Made by a program: the position numbers and the translations under genes. The notes below the pieces were generated by a model, which saw only the letters and a list, made by a program, of their open reading frames with translations, made no database searches and was not told the origin of the DNA. Shown piece by piece: positions 46,770 to 58,224 of a DNA stretch of 64,000 nucleotides (positions are counted from its first letter, which is position 1; the number at the start of each line of letters is the position of its first letter). The DNA comes from Eonycteris spelaea (taxonomy: Eukaryota; Chordata; Mammalia; Chiroptera; Pteropodidae), in assembly GCA_003508835.1 (NCBI GenBank), contig PUFA01000211.1:1488001-1552000 (forward strand). Reading direction: 5' to 3'.

Positions 46770-47694
46770 CTGTGATCACTGTCAGACCCAGAGCTCTCAG
46801 GGAGGCGTGCTAGTGCTAAAAATAATATTTTTACAGACCTGCAGTGTCGCTACTTCCTGTTCACACCATCCTGAAGTCTCTGCAACTATAACATTGTGAC
46901 ACTAGAACGCACCACATTAAGGACTTCAATTTCAGCAAGTCTCCAGCTAGAGGTAACTGGGGTCTTTGAAAATATGCTCCCACCTGTTTTTCATGACCTA
47001 GGATATCCCACAGTGGGTAAGGAAGAAGTAGTGGCAGAGAGCCAACTCACTTAGTAGAAGCCTAAAACATGAAGAGTGCAGTCAGGCCATAAACAAAAAG
47101 CCATTTTGTAGCAATTCCCTGTGTTCAAATAGCAACCGTCTCATTTAGTTGAATTTTTTTTTCAGATTTACTGCAACATTTTTAGCTTGCTAGGAATGTC
47201 ACTAATGTTTTAAAAGTTCAAACCCTGTCATGACTTTTGAGTAAGCAGTCCTCACAGAGGTCAACAAAACCCCCAAGACCGAAAGGCTGTGTGATCAATG
47301 CAAGTAGCAAAATCTCATTGCCCTTGAGAAAGCAATTCACTTTTTTTTTTCCAGAACTGAGAGCTATATTACTGAACACGAAGTCCGAAGTAGAAAGCAT
47401 CACTTTTTTTTCACGGGGACTCAAGGGGAAGAAAAGAGTTGTTACTCAGAATAACTTTCCCATCTAACCAAAAGTTTAACTACAAAGAATGAACTTAAGA
47501 AGTCTTCCCAAGGGTGCTGAGCTATTCATAACTCTGAAGTACAGCAGGATTCCTGCAAAGGTCACTGTTGTTCCCTTCCTGCCCTTCATCATTAATGTGG
47601 TTGGTACAGCAAAACCAGCGCTTGTTGGGGTGGAGGAACAGAGCATTTGTTTTAGTTGAGATGAAATTACAAGTGGTGGAAAGTCCTTCTGGAA
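46770..47694. other. No recognisable repeat; unique sequence
   Basis: Moderate GC with no repeat family recognised. It contains polypyrimidine-AG stretches such as 'ttttttttccag' near 47341-47353, but no open frame follows them. Confidence 0.4.
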
Positions 47695-47699
47695 ACCAG

Positions 47700-47871
47700 T
47701 GAGTCAGCTGATATGTGGGAATGTGGGCAGGGGCTACCCTATAAAGGGCAAAGTCTGAACAGCTCAATGCAACCTCCAAGCCAAGCATTACTCACTTTCT
47801 CTCTGAAAATGGATGATCCCCAGCCAGATCAAGACAGCCAGAGCCTGTCCTTGCCCCTTCCAGCTAATTGA
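47700..47871 (+). promoter_or_regulatory. TATA-box promoter-like segment with short upstream-type ORF
   Basis: An AP-1/MARE-like 'tgagtcagctg' (47700-47710) precedes a strong TATA box 'ctataaaggg' (47739-47748). About 65 bp downstream is ATG 47809 in good Kozak context (A at -3, G at +4). The frame is only 20 codons (MDDPQPDQDSQSLSLPLPAN) and no clear splice donor rescues it. It could be a promoter with a non-coding first exon, an old LTR promoter, or chance. Confidence 0.2.
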
Positions 47872-48783
47872 TTGACCCTGGAAACCAGCGCAGTGGAAAC
47901 ACTGAGCCAAGATTGTGGTGTTGGTGGGAGATAGTCTCATCTCAGTCCATGCTTTCCTTCCACTGGTACTCCATTTGTCTCTCTACTCCCACCCAAACAA
48001 AGCACCTCCAGGAACCCACATTGTATCTCTTTGCCCTATTTTTCCAGTTCAATTTTAGTTTAGTGTTAAAACTACTTATTAAGACACTAGAGTGACTTAT
48101 AAGAAAACAAAGGTTGATGGCATGTTAGTGGACTTCTTTGCAACTATAACACCTATATGAACAAAAGTGTTTCCCATTTTGCTCTAAAGCATGCATTCTG
48201 AACAAGTCTTACACAAGAAAAAACAAACTCTCCCACTACATAGTGCCTTCCAGTTATACTCCTACCAACACCATAATGATCCATGTGATACATGGACGGG
48301 GAGCAGGGAGCTATTGTGAAGAGAGCAGAAGAAATCATTTGGTTGCTGATAACCTTCTCTTGGGGGTCATGCCTGGGTGTCTTCTCTCTTCTACCTTCAG
48401 AGTTACCCTTCAGAGGCCCTCCAACCACAAGCTCTAATGGAATCCAAACTTCCTCCAAAACTGGATACCAGTGGAATCACATGAACCCAAAAAGTCATGT
48501 TAAAAGGAAGAGATAAGATAATTAATGCTAATAAGGTAAAATATTCTAAGGCAATGGGGAGTATAAAGAGTCAGCATGTAATTTTATTTAAGAAAAATCA
48601 AGGTTCAAGAAAAACAATACTGAGAAATGGTCACATGAGGAGTTTCCCACCATGGAAGCGTAGAGCCAGAAAATCCCCACTTCTACTGAGCATTACTTAA
48701 TAACTGTTCTTCCTGGCAGCTTTTTGGTGGTTGTTATAACCCTCTCATGAGGGGTTTCAAAATCCTATGCTGTAGTGGAGAAC
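47872..48783. other. No recognisable gene or repeat
   Basis: Unassigned sequence. Overlapping short frames at 48153-48700 lack motifs. Confidence 0.45.
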
Positions 48784-50337
48784 TACGAAAGACCCTACAT
48801 AGCCAAAGCAATATGGAGAAAGAACAAATTTGGAGGTATCATGCTACCTGATAACATACAAGGCTATAGTAATCAAAGAAGAATGGTACTGGCATAAAAA
48901 CAGACACATACATCAATGGAACAGAATAGAGAGATCAGAAATAAACCCACACCTATACAGTCATTTAATCTATGATGAAGGCAAGAATATACAATGCAGT
49001 AAAGACAATCTCTTCAACAAATGGTGTTGGGAAACTGGACAGATACATGCAAAAATATGAAACTACACTACTCTCTTACACCATATACAAGAATAAACTC
49101 AAAATGGATTAAAGACTTAAATATAAGACCTGAAACCATAAAACTCCTAGAAGAAAACATAGGCAGTAAATTCTCTGACATTACTCTTAAAAATATATTT
49201 TTATAGATATGTCTCTCCAGGCAAAGGAAACAAAAGGCAAAATAAACAAATGGGACTACATCAAACTGAAAGGTTTCTAACAGGAAAAAAAAAATCAACA
49301 AAACAGAAAGACAACCAATGAATAGGGATATTTGCCAGTGATTCATCTGATAAAGGGTTAACATTCAAAATTTATAAAGAACTCACTCAATTTAATACCA
49401 AAAAAACTAACAATCCAATTAAAAATGGGCAAGGACCTGAATGGACATTTCTCCAAAGAAAACATACAAATGGCCAATAGACATATGAGAAGATGCTCAA
49501 TCAACATCACTAATCATCAGGGAAGTGTAAATCAAAATCATAGTGAGATATCAACTCAAACTTGTAGAATGGCTATCATCAATAAATCAAACAAGTGTTG
49601 GTGAGGATGTGGAGAAAAGGGAACTCTTGTGCATTGTTAGTGGATTGTAAATTCGTAGCAACTATGGAAAATAGTACGGAGATTCCTCAAAAAAATTAAA
49701 AATAGAACTCCCTCATGACCCAGCAATTCCACTTTTGGGTACTTATGCAACAAAATCCAAAACTCTAATTTGAAAAAGTATAAAACTCCTATGTTTATCA
49801 CAGCATTGTTTGCAATAGCCAAAATAGAGAAGCAACCTAAGTGCTCACCGATATATGAATAGATAAGGGATATGGTACATACATACAATGGAATTTTACT
49901 CAGCCATAAAAAAGAATGAAATATTGCCCTTTGTGACATAGATGAACCTAGAGGGTATTATGCTAAGTGAAATAATTCAGACAGAGAAAGACAAATACTA
50001 CATGATTTTTCTTATACATGGAATCTAAAAATCAAAATAAATAAAACAAACTCATAGGTGCAGTGAACAAATTGCTAGTAGCCAGATAGGAGGGGACTTG
50101 GGAGTATGGGGATTAAGAATTACAAATTGCCAGTTACAATAATAGTCATGAGGATGTAAATTACAGTAGAAGAAATGTAGTCAATAATATTGTAATAACT
50201 ACATATGGCATCAGTTGGGTACTAAACTTATTGGAGTGATCACTTTGTAATGTATATAAATGTCTAACCACTATGTTGTATACCTGAAACTAATATATTG
50301 CATGTCAACTGTAATAAATAAATAAATAAATAAATAA
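48784..50337 (+). mobile_element. 5'-truncated L1 LINE (ORF2 C-terminal third and 3' UTR)
   Basis: It starts abruptly at 'gaaagaccctacatagccaa'. The frame 48830-49060 encodes '[20 protein letters not shown]' and 'LFNKWCWE'; 49021-49206 has '[20 protein letters not shown]'. The ORF2 tail continues to about 49980. The 3' UTR ends 'tgtataaatgtctaaccact', 'gtatacctgaaactaatat' and an (AAAT)n tail at 50313-50337. Among the less decayed L1s here, though frameshifted. Confidence 0.9.
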
Positions 50338-50339
50338 TG

Positions 50340-51410
50340 AGAATCTAATACAAAATGAACAAAGTGGACAGTGGCCATAACCTCAACAGCTTAGATAAAA
50401 GACTAGAAACTTAAAAGGCATTTCCTTAATTAGAAGTAGAACACACCTTTATTTACCCCTTCCTAACCTTTTAATTTGAGAGTTTGGGTAGCACTTTTGG
50501 GAGAGTTCGATATGGGTTCTCAAATATCTGAAAGTGTATGTGAACCTAGAAACACAGAAATCCATGCCTACTTCTTGCCTGCAGGAGTATAAGGCTGAAG
50601 CTAGTGAGGAAATGTGGACAGTAGGGAAGAGAGAGAGAGTGCTAATCTCTGAAGTTTGTATATCTGTCATTTGGTAAACCAAAGATAAATAGATCCTCCA
50701 AAACTCAATCAGATACCAGGTAGTGTACCTGAGCTTGAGTCGCCTCAAAGGGATTCATTCTACTTAAGAAGCTCTATGATGTACCTCTAGGAGATAGAAG
50801 CTGAAGAAAGGTAGCAGGAGGTCAATCTGTGCATTTGCCTACATCGGGAAACTGAGAGAAAGTTCATTTAAGATGGGATTAAACAGCACTAATAGATAAG
50901 ACTTTTGTCTACTTTACTCCAATCTTTGTCCTGGCAGTGCATACAGGAGAGAGAGAGAAGTAAGTAAAGGAAGAAAAGATCAGTTACTTTTTCACCAGAG
51001 TGGGTCCCAGGAAAAAAAGGATTGAAGGTCTAAATTAAAGGAAGAGAAGAAACTTTAACTTGAATAAATTTTAACTTTTACTTGAAACATTAACTTGCAT
51101 TATTTTATAATGTAAGATATAATCAGACTTTCCTAATTTTTAAAATGATGTCAAAATTTTGGAATTTTCCTGAGATGTCATTATTAGGGATAGTAGATCT
51201 GAAATGGTGTATTTTATAAGAGAAATAAAAATATAAAATAATGGAAAAAATGTCATGGCAGAATGATAGGTATGGGTGGGTGAACCCACTCAGATCTGTA
51301 AATATTTCATGGTGGCATTATTGAGAACCATCTAAGCTGGGGCTTGGGCTGGGCTCATGTGGATAACCCACCTGGAGTCAGATGAAACTTTTTTCTCCTT
51401 GTACTTTCAC
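50340..51410. other. No recognisable gene or repeat
   Basis: Unassigned sequence. The minus-strand frame 50449-50748 has no domain. Confidence 0.45.
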
Positions 51411-51411
51411 T

Positions 51412-51470
51412 GACTAATTCAACAAATATTTGTTGGGTCCTTCGTGATACGTTGGAGCCAACTTCTCTTC
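51412..51470 (-). mobile_element. L2 LINE 3' terminus (short)
   Basis: 'gactaattcaacaaatattt' and 'gttgggtccttcgtgatacg' resemble the antisense L2 end. Short and therefore uncertain. Confidence 0.4.
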
Positions 51471-51474
51471 TCCA

Positions 51475-52812
51475 AGCTGTTTTCTCCAAAATATGCTATA
51501 TAATCTGGTTCTGATACATGTACAACCCAGTGGCCTGCTCTAGTTGGCATGAAGCATAAATGCCCATTGCTCCCATGTAGAATCCAACTAGACGAGGATG
51601 TACCCTGGAAGAACGATGCAACTGCTCCACTGGAGCTTAGAATCACTATCCTTTGCAGTTTCTTCTCAACACACTCATGCTGGAGTCCATCCTGGTCCAA
51701 AGTCCTATCTATATTCTTCCAAAAGAACTTAAGCTAGAAAATGAGGGTTGTATGCTAAAGAGGTTATGTGCAGTCTCTCTGATAGACAGCCCAGACGAGC
51801 CCTCCCTGCTGAGACATCAGACCTATTAGTGAAGCCTTCTCAGACCTTCAGACTAGCTGATTGTCACAACATGACCTCAGTTTGCACCAACTGGACAGTT
51901 TTTTGGTTATCAGTTTATATTTCCTTTCTTTTCTTTAGTCAATCAGAAAGCAGGCTGTGAGGTTTATCACCTCAAGCATACAGCTAGACGGGAAGCAGAA
52001 ATAATCGATGTCTTCCTGGCTTTTGCTTTCAAAAGCCTAAAACAGCGAATAAAGTTTGAAAGAGACAAGTTTGCCTCACAGCAGAAAAACATTCCCTGAG
52101 CAGGGAAGAAGAAGAATGTCAAACCCAAGCAGTAAAGAATGAGGGCCTGCTCCATGCATGTGTACATACTGCCCAACATGCAGCTCACCCGTGAAATCAA
52201 AGGTGAATTCATAGGATTGTCAAATTCCCATATATTTGAAACCATTAAAATATATTTCAAAAAACAAAAAGAAATCGATGGTTATCCTTGTGGGGTGCAA
52301 CTTTCTGTGCCAGTTACCCTAAGGACCCAATCTCCCTGTCCTAACCTAACATTTTCATTCTTATGGACCTCCAGAGTTTAGAAAGAAAATTACAGCTTCT
52401 TTAATCTTTAATTGGTGCCTGAATGGCTTTGAGTGCAAGCCTCAAATAAAATGAGAAAAGATTTTCTTGTCCTTTCTGTTAACATGACACAATAGCATAC
52501 ATATCAAAGGGATCTCATGTTTTTATTTTAAGTATAGTATTTAAATAATGTGACATTCAGGACTATGTGACAGAATCAAGACTCAAATCTGGATTTTTTT
52601 TCATTCTAAGCCTGTTGCTGATAGAAGACTGAGTTCTTGAAATAAAAGGTCTGAATATCATAACTAAAACATACACCTTGAAAAAGTGGATACATACTTA
52701 TGTAGAGGAGCAGTGTGGGTGCCTATGCTAGGAGGGTTCATTGGGCCAGTTACAATGTTGTTATCTTTGTGAATTTCTATTGCTTTTCAGGCCTGAATAT
52801 CTGGGGATTTCT
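51475..52812. other. No recognisable gene; unique sequence
   Basis: No repeat family recognised. Frames at 51419-52381 show no domain. The stretch 52380-52460 ('cttctttaatctttaattgg') is AT-rich and could be conserved, with no further support. Confidence 0.4.
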
Positions 52813-52828
52813 AGGATAATGCATTTTT
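52813..52828. repeat. TSD, left copy (16 bp, imperfect)
   Basis: 'aggataatgcattttt' matches 52897-52912 ('aggacagtgcattttt') with two differences. Confidence 0.7.
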
Positions 52829-52896
52829 TAAAAGTTTTTTTTTTTAAATAGTTTTTATTAAAATAAAGCTAACATACAATATTGCATTAGTTTCAT
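52829..52896 (-). mobile_element. Ultra-short (68 bp) L1 3' tail insertion
   Basis: A T-rich start (the A-tail in antisense), then 'tttttattaaaataaagcta' and 'acatacaatattgcattagt', the extreme 3' UTR of L1 seen in several laurasiatherians. A 16-bp TSD with two mismatches flanks it. Confidence 0.75.
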
Positions 52897-52912
52897 AGGA
52901 CAGTGCATTTTT
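52897..52912. repeat. TSD, right copy (16 bp, imperfect)
   Basis: 'aggacagtgcattttt', the partner of 52813-52828. Confidence 0.7.
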
Positions 52913-53199
52913 GAATGTTGGAGAAGGCTGCCTCATTCCTTGAGGACTCAAGTCTGAAACACATCCAAGAACCCAGAAGTAACAGCCAAACTATTATGTG
53001 TGTTGTGGGGAAAGGGGAGGGGTTGGCCGGGGAGGACATTCCCTAAAGAGGACTAGTTTATCTGATAAACACTTTTATTTTTACACAAAAATTGGAAGTG
53101 GATTGACTGTATGGAAAATAAGCCTTGTTTCAGGGAATTCCCTACCTATTTATGGTAATCCTATGGCCAATAGAAAGCTGCTTAAATGAAATGCATTTA

Positions 53200-53520
53200 C
53201 CCAGTAGCCACTCAGTGAGAAGTGTCTTATGTAGCTGGCTTCAGTGGCTGAGAGACACCCTTCAATAATGCACTGTTGAAGCTAAATGGATTTTGAAGGT
53301 TCTATTAAATTCTTGGCAATTATTTTAATTGAGGATTGTGATGATTAAATGGAGATTTGAAGTGATCTATAAAATAAGATGCAGAGAAAATGTGACAGAA
53401 TACATTGAAATGCCCGCTTGTTTCTGGAGCTCTTATAATCTGAGCATAAATAGGACCATTAAGTGGAGACTAATTAGTTTCCCCCATGGAAAAAGATAGC
53501 AACACCTAAATTAAGACATT
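53200..53520. promoter_or_regulatory. Candidate conserved non-coding element
   Basis: A repeat-free AT-rich block with 'caattattttaattgagg', 'gtgatgattaaatgg', and the adjoining pair 'ccattaagtggag' (NKX-like) and 'actaattagtttcc' (homeodomain palindrome). No coding potential. Motif density is the only evidence. Confidence 0.25.
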
Positions 53521-53527
53521 CTTCTTT

Positions 53528-53800
53528 TCTTTTTTTTAAATTCTTTTTCTCTTTTTTTGATGACATTGGTTAATGAAATCCAGTAAGTTTCAGGTATACA
53601 ATTTAACAGTAAAGCATGAATGCATATATATATATATATCACTGTATGTTCCCCTCCTGTAATTAGATTTCTTTCTTTCACCACATATTTGACCCCTTTT
53701 ACCCCATCTACCTCCCTCCACCCCCCTCCTCCCTACCTTCTGGTGTCCACTAGTTTATTGTCCAGGTATTCAATTTTTTGTTTAATTTTACTATCCCACA
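53528..53800 (-). mobile_element. Short L1 3' UTR insertion (about 270 bp)
   Basis: Antisense bat-like L1 3' end: T-rich tail, 'tgatgacattggttaatgaa', 'aagtttcaggtatacaattt', 'atttctttctttcaccacat' and 'ccctaccttctggtgtccac'. A (TA)n run lies at 53624-53638. Truncated 5' inside the 3' UTR. No clear TSD. Confidence 0.78.
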
Positions 53801-53804
53801 GTCA

Positions 53805-54625
53805 AGTTCAAAAACTATTATCTGAGGAAGATTAGAAGGCACAAAATGGGGATGGGAGAGTAAGGTCCCAAGTACACTGCATTTGCCATTTTTAATATAA
53901 ATTTTTCTAAGTTTTTATTTCCTGTTTTCCCATCCTGTTAATAGAAGAGCATGTGTATAAAGTAACCTTTTATTGATGGCTCAGAGTTCTTATTTAAATA
54001 AGTATACTGAACTGTGATACAGCAATGATTTGGGGCACAAATGGGGAGAAAATGGTCATTCATTCCTGCCCCAAATGCTTTCAGAGGGCTGCACTTACAG
54101 AATATTTTCCAAGTTTGAGCTAACCATCTGTATGCTTCACCCTCTCTTTTCACTCTGTGTGGGATATTTACTTCTAAATGCAAATAGTGATTCTGTATCA
54201 TAATTTATCAGGCTGAGCATATTACGTACATGTGACCCATAATCAGTGTTCAATTAATATTTGTTGAACGAATGAAGGAAGGAAGGAAGTTCCCCAGGCC
54301 AGAGTTTGGCCAGCCTTTCTGTTTTTGCTCTCAACATCCAACTTCTACTTCTCCACTGTGCTCCAGAAATCACACCAGCTGCATTGTGTGGGCTCTAGAA
54401 AGATATATTCTTTCATTTTTATCATATGCTTCTTTTCTCCCCTGGCTCCTGTACCTTTTAGGGAAAGCTGGTCATGATGAATTAAACATAGCTCTCACTA
54501 TCCTACTACCCATATCCCATGCTAAATCCCAGGGTGGACCAAGCTCAGATTTCTATCTAGGAGTCTTCTGCCACCAGGAGAACCACAAGGTGTGTCTATT
54601 GCTGCCCCACCCCTACTCCAAGTAT
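53805..54625. other. No recognisable gene; possible L2/MIR tail at 54245-54285
   Basis: 'gttcaattaatatttgttga' with 'acgaatgaaggaaggaagg' resembles an L2-type tail. The plus-strand frame 54272-54742 (156 codons) has no domain and runs into a MER5 fossil, so it is not called. Confidence 0.4.
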
Positions 54626-54627
54626 CT

Positions 54628-54800
54628 AAAGCACGTTCTTAGACTCTGGCAGCATCAGACTCACCTAGAGAGCTTGTTAATATACAAAATCCTTTGCCCC
54701 ACCCCCAGAGTTTCTGAGGTAGGTCTGATGTGGTGCCCTTGAGTTTGCATTTCTAATAGGTTCCCAAGTGAGGGCTTGTCTGGGGCACCACTGGAGGACC
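54628..54800 (-). mobile_element. MER5A-like hAT-Charlie element
   Basis: Antisense MER5 body in order: 'ctggcagcatcagactcacc', 'gccccacccccagagtttct', 'gaggtaggtctgatgtggtg' and 'gagtttgcatttctaatagg', ending 'ggggcaccactgg'. Confidence 0.78.
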
Positions 54801-54804
54801 TTTA

Positions 54805-56455
54805 TTCTAACTTGGCCCCAGGGGCCCAGTGTTGAAGTTCTAGCTGTCTCCACCAAGTTCACTCCACTCCACTTAAAAATCACTTTCCTACTTTAGAAAA
54901 TTTAAATGCCTTAACCTGCAGCAAAACAGGCCCCTCCATTCTGTATTTCCGGACTAACAGCTAGCAGCTTTGGAAGCTGAGGTGGCCTTTTCATGCCCTA
55001 TAGGATCTAATTCATCTCCCTGAATGCACTTGTTATTTTGTCCTTTAAGAGTCCAAGGCTGGGCCCAGCTCACACTAAATGTGTGGATGCAAGATTGAAT
55101 GCGATTTCCTAAGGAGCCTGGTAGCTAGGGAGTAATCATTGGCAGCATTTGGCGCCATGCCCAGGCAGCCTAGTTTCTAGAGAAATCCCCAGAGCTCAGT
55201 TAAGGAGCCTGTTACCCATGAAATGCAAACTTCCCAAGGAGCCAGGATGTTAGCTGGGACCTGGCTCACATAATCACTGCCTTGTTAAGAAGAGGACAGA
55301 GAACATGGTCAGGACTCCTCAGGAATACAGAGATGGCATCTGTAACACAGGTGACAGAAAAGGTGAAACCATCAAGATGCTCAAATAAGCCTTTCTCACT
55401 GTTTTGACTGAGGCCTCCAAGACCATGTCCCCCACACCCTAAATGATGGGGGCTGCACAAGGACCCGCTGCGGTCCTGCCACCATTAGCCATTCCCCCAT
55501 AGAAGGGGCCAAAGTGAGAGAAGCCTAGAGCCTGATGATTCCTCTGGGAGGAAATGATGGAACACCACTGGCCCCTTGCCACTTATCCCTCTCTGCTCCA
55601 TGGCCAAAGGGGCAAGTTGCTCCTCTTCACCTTAATCCAAGTGACTAGGCTTCAGGGGCTCCCCTGGGGTTAGGGTGTGGAGGTACAGCTAAGGTACTAA
55701 GCTTCACCCATGACAGGGAGTGGGGGCACAAGTGCAGTTTCCTGGAGATCAGATGAGAGCCTTTTTGAAGTTACCTGCAGGAGCCCCACCCCGCCACCTC
55801 CCACCAGAGGGTGGACACCCTGGTGCTGAAGAATCTTCAGAAGCAGCCAGCAGAAGGAAGGGTGCCACCTGAATCCTGGGATCTGCAGCAGGGGTTGGTT
55901 ATGGGGGAGTTTCTGAGAAACTGACCAAAGTAAGAGCCATGAGCACCTACCTGCCTAGCCCAGAGAACTTCACAGCAGAGTGTGCAATGCCAGCCATGGA
56001 AGGCTTTGTCTCCTCCTCGCATAGGCCAAACCTGGAGGGGTCCCAGGTGCAGCCTCCTGGAGGACAAGGTGAATGAGGGAGAAGCCCCCAGTTTCCTCTC
56101 CCATGTGACGTTGGAAGGGGGGAAATGCTCCCTTAAAATTAAGTTAGAGTTTTATCATTAGACTATACATTTTAATTATGGAAATGAGACTGTTCTTGTG
56201 GTTGAAAGCACCAGAAAATGCTGGGGACATGCTGGGACTTTATCCAGGTCCCAGGAAAGAACCAATGCAGAGAGGGGCTTCCAGGACCCTGTGGAAGAGT
56301 CCAATTCCTTGTGGACAGTGGTGTGTGGTGTTCAGTTCTTTTCTTATGTTAGGCGCACTTACCTATTTACAATCTTTTCCCTCATATCGAGAAGTAGATT
56401 TTTTTCTTTCGATAACCAAAGCTCACAAAATTTGTGCATTTAACTATATGCCAAG
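54805..56455. other. GC-richer unassigned block
   Basis: Noticeably richer in G/C than the rest of the window, with few CpG and no CpG island. No repeat family recognised and no motif in frames at 55266-55460, 55837-56067 or 56178-56474. It may hold an old LTR or unique sequence. Confidence 0.4.
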
Positions 56456-56459
56456 AACT

Positions 56460-56605
56460 GTGCTAATCATTTGAATGATTAATAATTTAATTCTCAAGAA
56501 ACCTCTGAGGTGCCATCATCCATTTTACAGATGAGGAATCTGAGGCAGAGTTACTCAGTTGCACAGACTACAAGTGATGCACTGGGCTTAGAACCCAGGT
56601 AGAGG
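56460..56605 (-). mobile_element. MIR SINE
   Basis: Antisense MIR: 'ccattttacagatgaggaat', 'ctgaggcagagttactcag', 'gcacagactacaagtgatgc' and 'actgggcttagaacccagg'. Confidence 0.8.
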
Positions 56606-56637
56606 GGTGCCTGAGCCCAGGCTTTGAATCCTTACAA

Positions 56638-56856
56638 CAGTGGATCTCAACCGGGGGCTATTTTGCCTCCCCCAGGGGTCAGTGGCAATCTCTGGAGATG
56701 TTCTTGGTTCACATCTGGGGGGGAGGGGGGTGGGCGGTGGTGAGTGAATGCCACTAGCGTCTAGTGGGTCAAGGCCAAAGATGCCGTGGAAGATCCCACA
56801 GCACTCAGGACAGCAAGAAATTATCCAGCCCAATACCAATAGTGTTGAGAATTCTG
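56638..56856. mobile_element. MER20-like hAT-Charlie element, near full length
   Basis: It opens with 'cagtggatctcaaccggggg' and continues 'ctattttgcctcccccaggg', 'gtggcaatctctggagatgt', 'tagtgggtcaaggccaaag' and 'attatccagcccaatacc', closing at 'gttgagaattctg'. The 219-bp length fits the MER20 family. A G-run expansion sits at 56717-56731. Strand is left open because consensus orientation could not be checked. Confidence 0.75.
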
Positions 56857-56899
56857 CCTTCTTTTATTTGTTTGCCAAATGGAAGTAATGTCATTTTTC

Positions 56900-57235
56900 T
56901 AAATATAAAAAATCAAACAGTTCATAAAAAATGACATTAGAACAGGAAAATTAACTGTAATCTCATCATCAGAGACTACGGTTCATATATTGGTTATATA
57001 CATTCAGATTCTTTTCCATTCAGATTCTTTTCCTCTGTGGATGTACACATGCACACACACACATTTCTCATGTGTATAGTCGTTATTTGTGTTTTTCCTT
57101 TTTCAAAAATGCAATCATGTTGTAGATACTGATCCTTAAGCCAAAATTTTTACCTAACCACGCATTTACTTAATCACACATTTACTTAACCACTAAAGAC
57201 ACATATTGTAGACTCGTTTCCTTGTCAACAGCAAA
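56900..57235 (-). mobile_element. Old L1M 3' end fragment
   Basis: A weak antisense L1 3' region: 'actgtaatctcatcatcaga', 'tttttcctttttcaaaaatg' and 'cacatttacttaaccactaa', ending 'gactcgtttcc'. Highly diverged. Confidence 0.45.
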
Positions 57236-57985
57236 GATCGATGGTAACTGGCTCCCAGAGCGGTCATTCTGACCCATAATGGGAGTGTGTTGAAAATTTG
57301 TGGGGGCTTTTTGTTTAGGGGGGCTTCTGGCATTTAGAAATTGGGAGTCCAAGGGTGCTGGGCATCCAATAATGTAAAATTATTCCTCATATGGAGAAAT
57401 ATCCCTCATAATTTTGAAATATCACCCCATATATTTGTATTCTTGAAAATCCTGTTTAGAATAATTTGAGCTAAGATCAACTTTATTTTAATTTAGACCT
57501 ATATATATATATATATTGCGATTTAGACACACACATTTCCAGGAATAATGGGGGATATTGAGGGAAGATTGTACTTCATTTCGTTCATTGTGGAAAATCC
57601 CATCATTAGTGGCAATGCAGCTAATGAGATCTGAGCTTCCACTCCACATGGCCTACTTTGCTGCTTGGGATGTTCCTGATCATTCCACACTTAGGGGACA
57701 AACTTGATATTCCATGTCTCCTAGTGTACTCATACCTGTGCATTTACATATTTATACATTTCATTATCAATTACTGTATTCTTATTTCTCTTTTATGTCA
57801 CAGTTAATGCAATATAAGGATTTTTTTAAGCACATGTGTGAGTCCTTGTGTCATTACATTGATTTTTTAAAACCATGTGTGTAGGTTATATGAATTTCAT
57901 TTCAGGATAATTAAAGGAGCATTATAAACATCTGCTATAAAAAGGGGGCACTGGGTCTAAGCTGAGGACTACTGACTTATATCAT
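57236..57985. other. Unassigned block, possibly an old hAT element
   Basis: Contains 'cttctggcatttagaaattg' followed by 'gtgctgggcatccaataatg', resembling the middle of MER20-type repeats, and ends near 'ctgaggactactg'. Includes (TA)n at 57501-57517. Family and ends cannot be fixed by eye. Confidence 0.3.
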
Positions 57986-57989
57986 TACA

Positions 57990-58220
57990 CTTAATGTGGC
58001 CTCATTCTTGGAACACTTGTATCATGGTTTATTAATGAATCTACCATTGATGGGTATTGGTGTTTTGGTTTATATAAGCAACACTCTGATAAACAAACAT
58101 ATTTATAAATATATCTCTGGGCACTCATTTAATTATTTCCTTTGGGGGAAAAATTCATAGGACTGAAATCACTGAGTCAATGGGTATACACATTTTCATT
58201 GCAAATTATCCAAACTATCC
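57990..58220 (-). mobile_element. Old L1M fragment (ORF2 tail/3' region)
   Basis: Antisense L1: 'atcatggtttattaatgaat', 'ctaccattgatgggtattgg', 'attcataggactgaaatcac' and 'tgagtcaatgggtatacaca'. It repeats a region also present in the fragment ending at 57235, so the two are separate insertions. Confidence 0.6.
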
Positions 58221-58224
58221 CAGT

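Noticed and set aside
47340..47460. Possible 3' splice site after 'tttttttttccag'
   Set aside because: All frames after the AG stop quickly and no matching donor or conserved exon is visible.
48784..50400. TSD for the plus-strand L1 at 48784-50337
   Set aside because: 'gagaa' occurs on both sides, but the match is too short to separate from chance.
54272..54742. 156-codon plus-strand frame with a hydrophobic stretch
   Set aside because: It overlaps a MER5A-like transposon fossil at 54628-54800 and no part resembles a known protein. The hydrophobic run is not a convincing signal or membrane segment in context.
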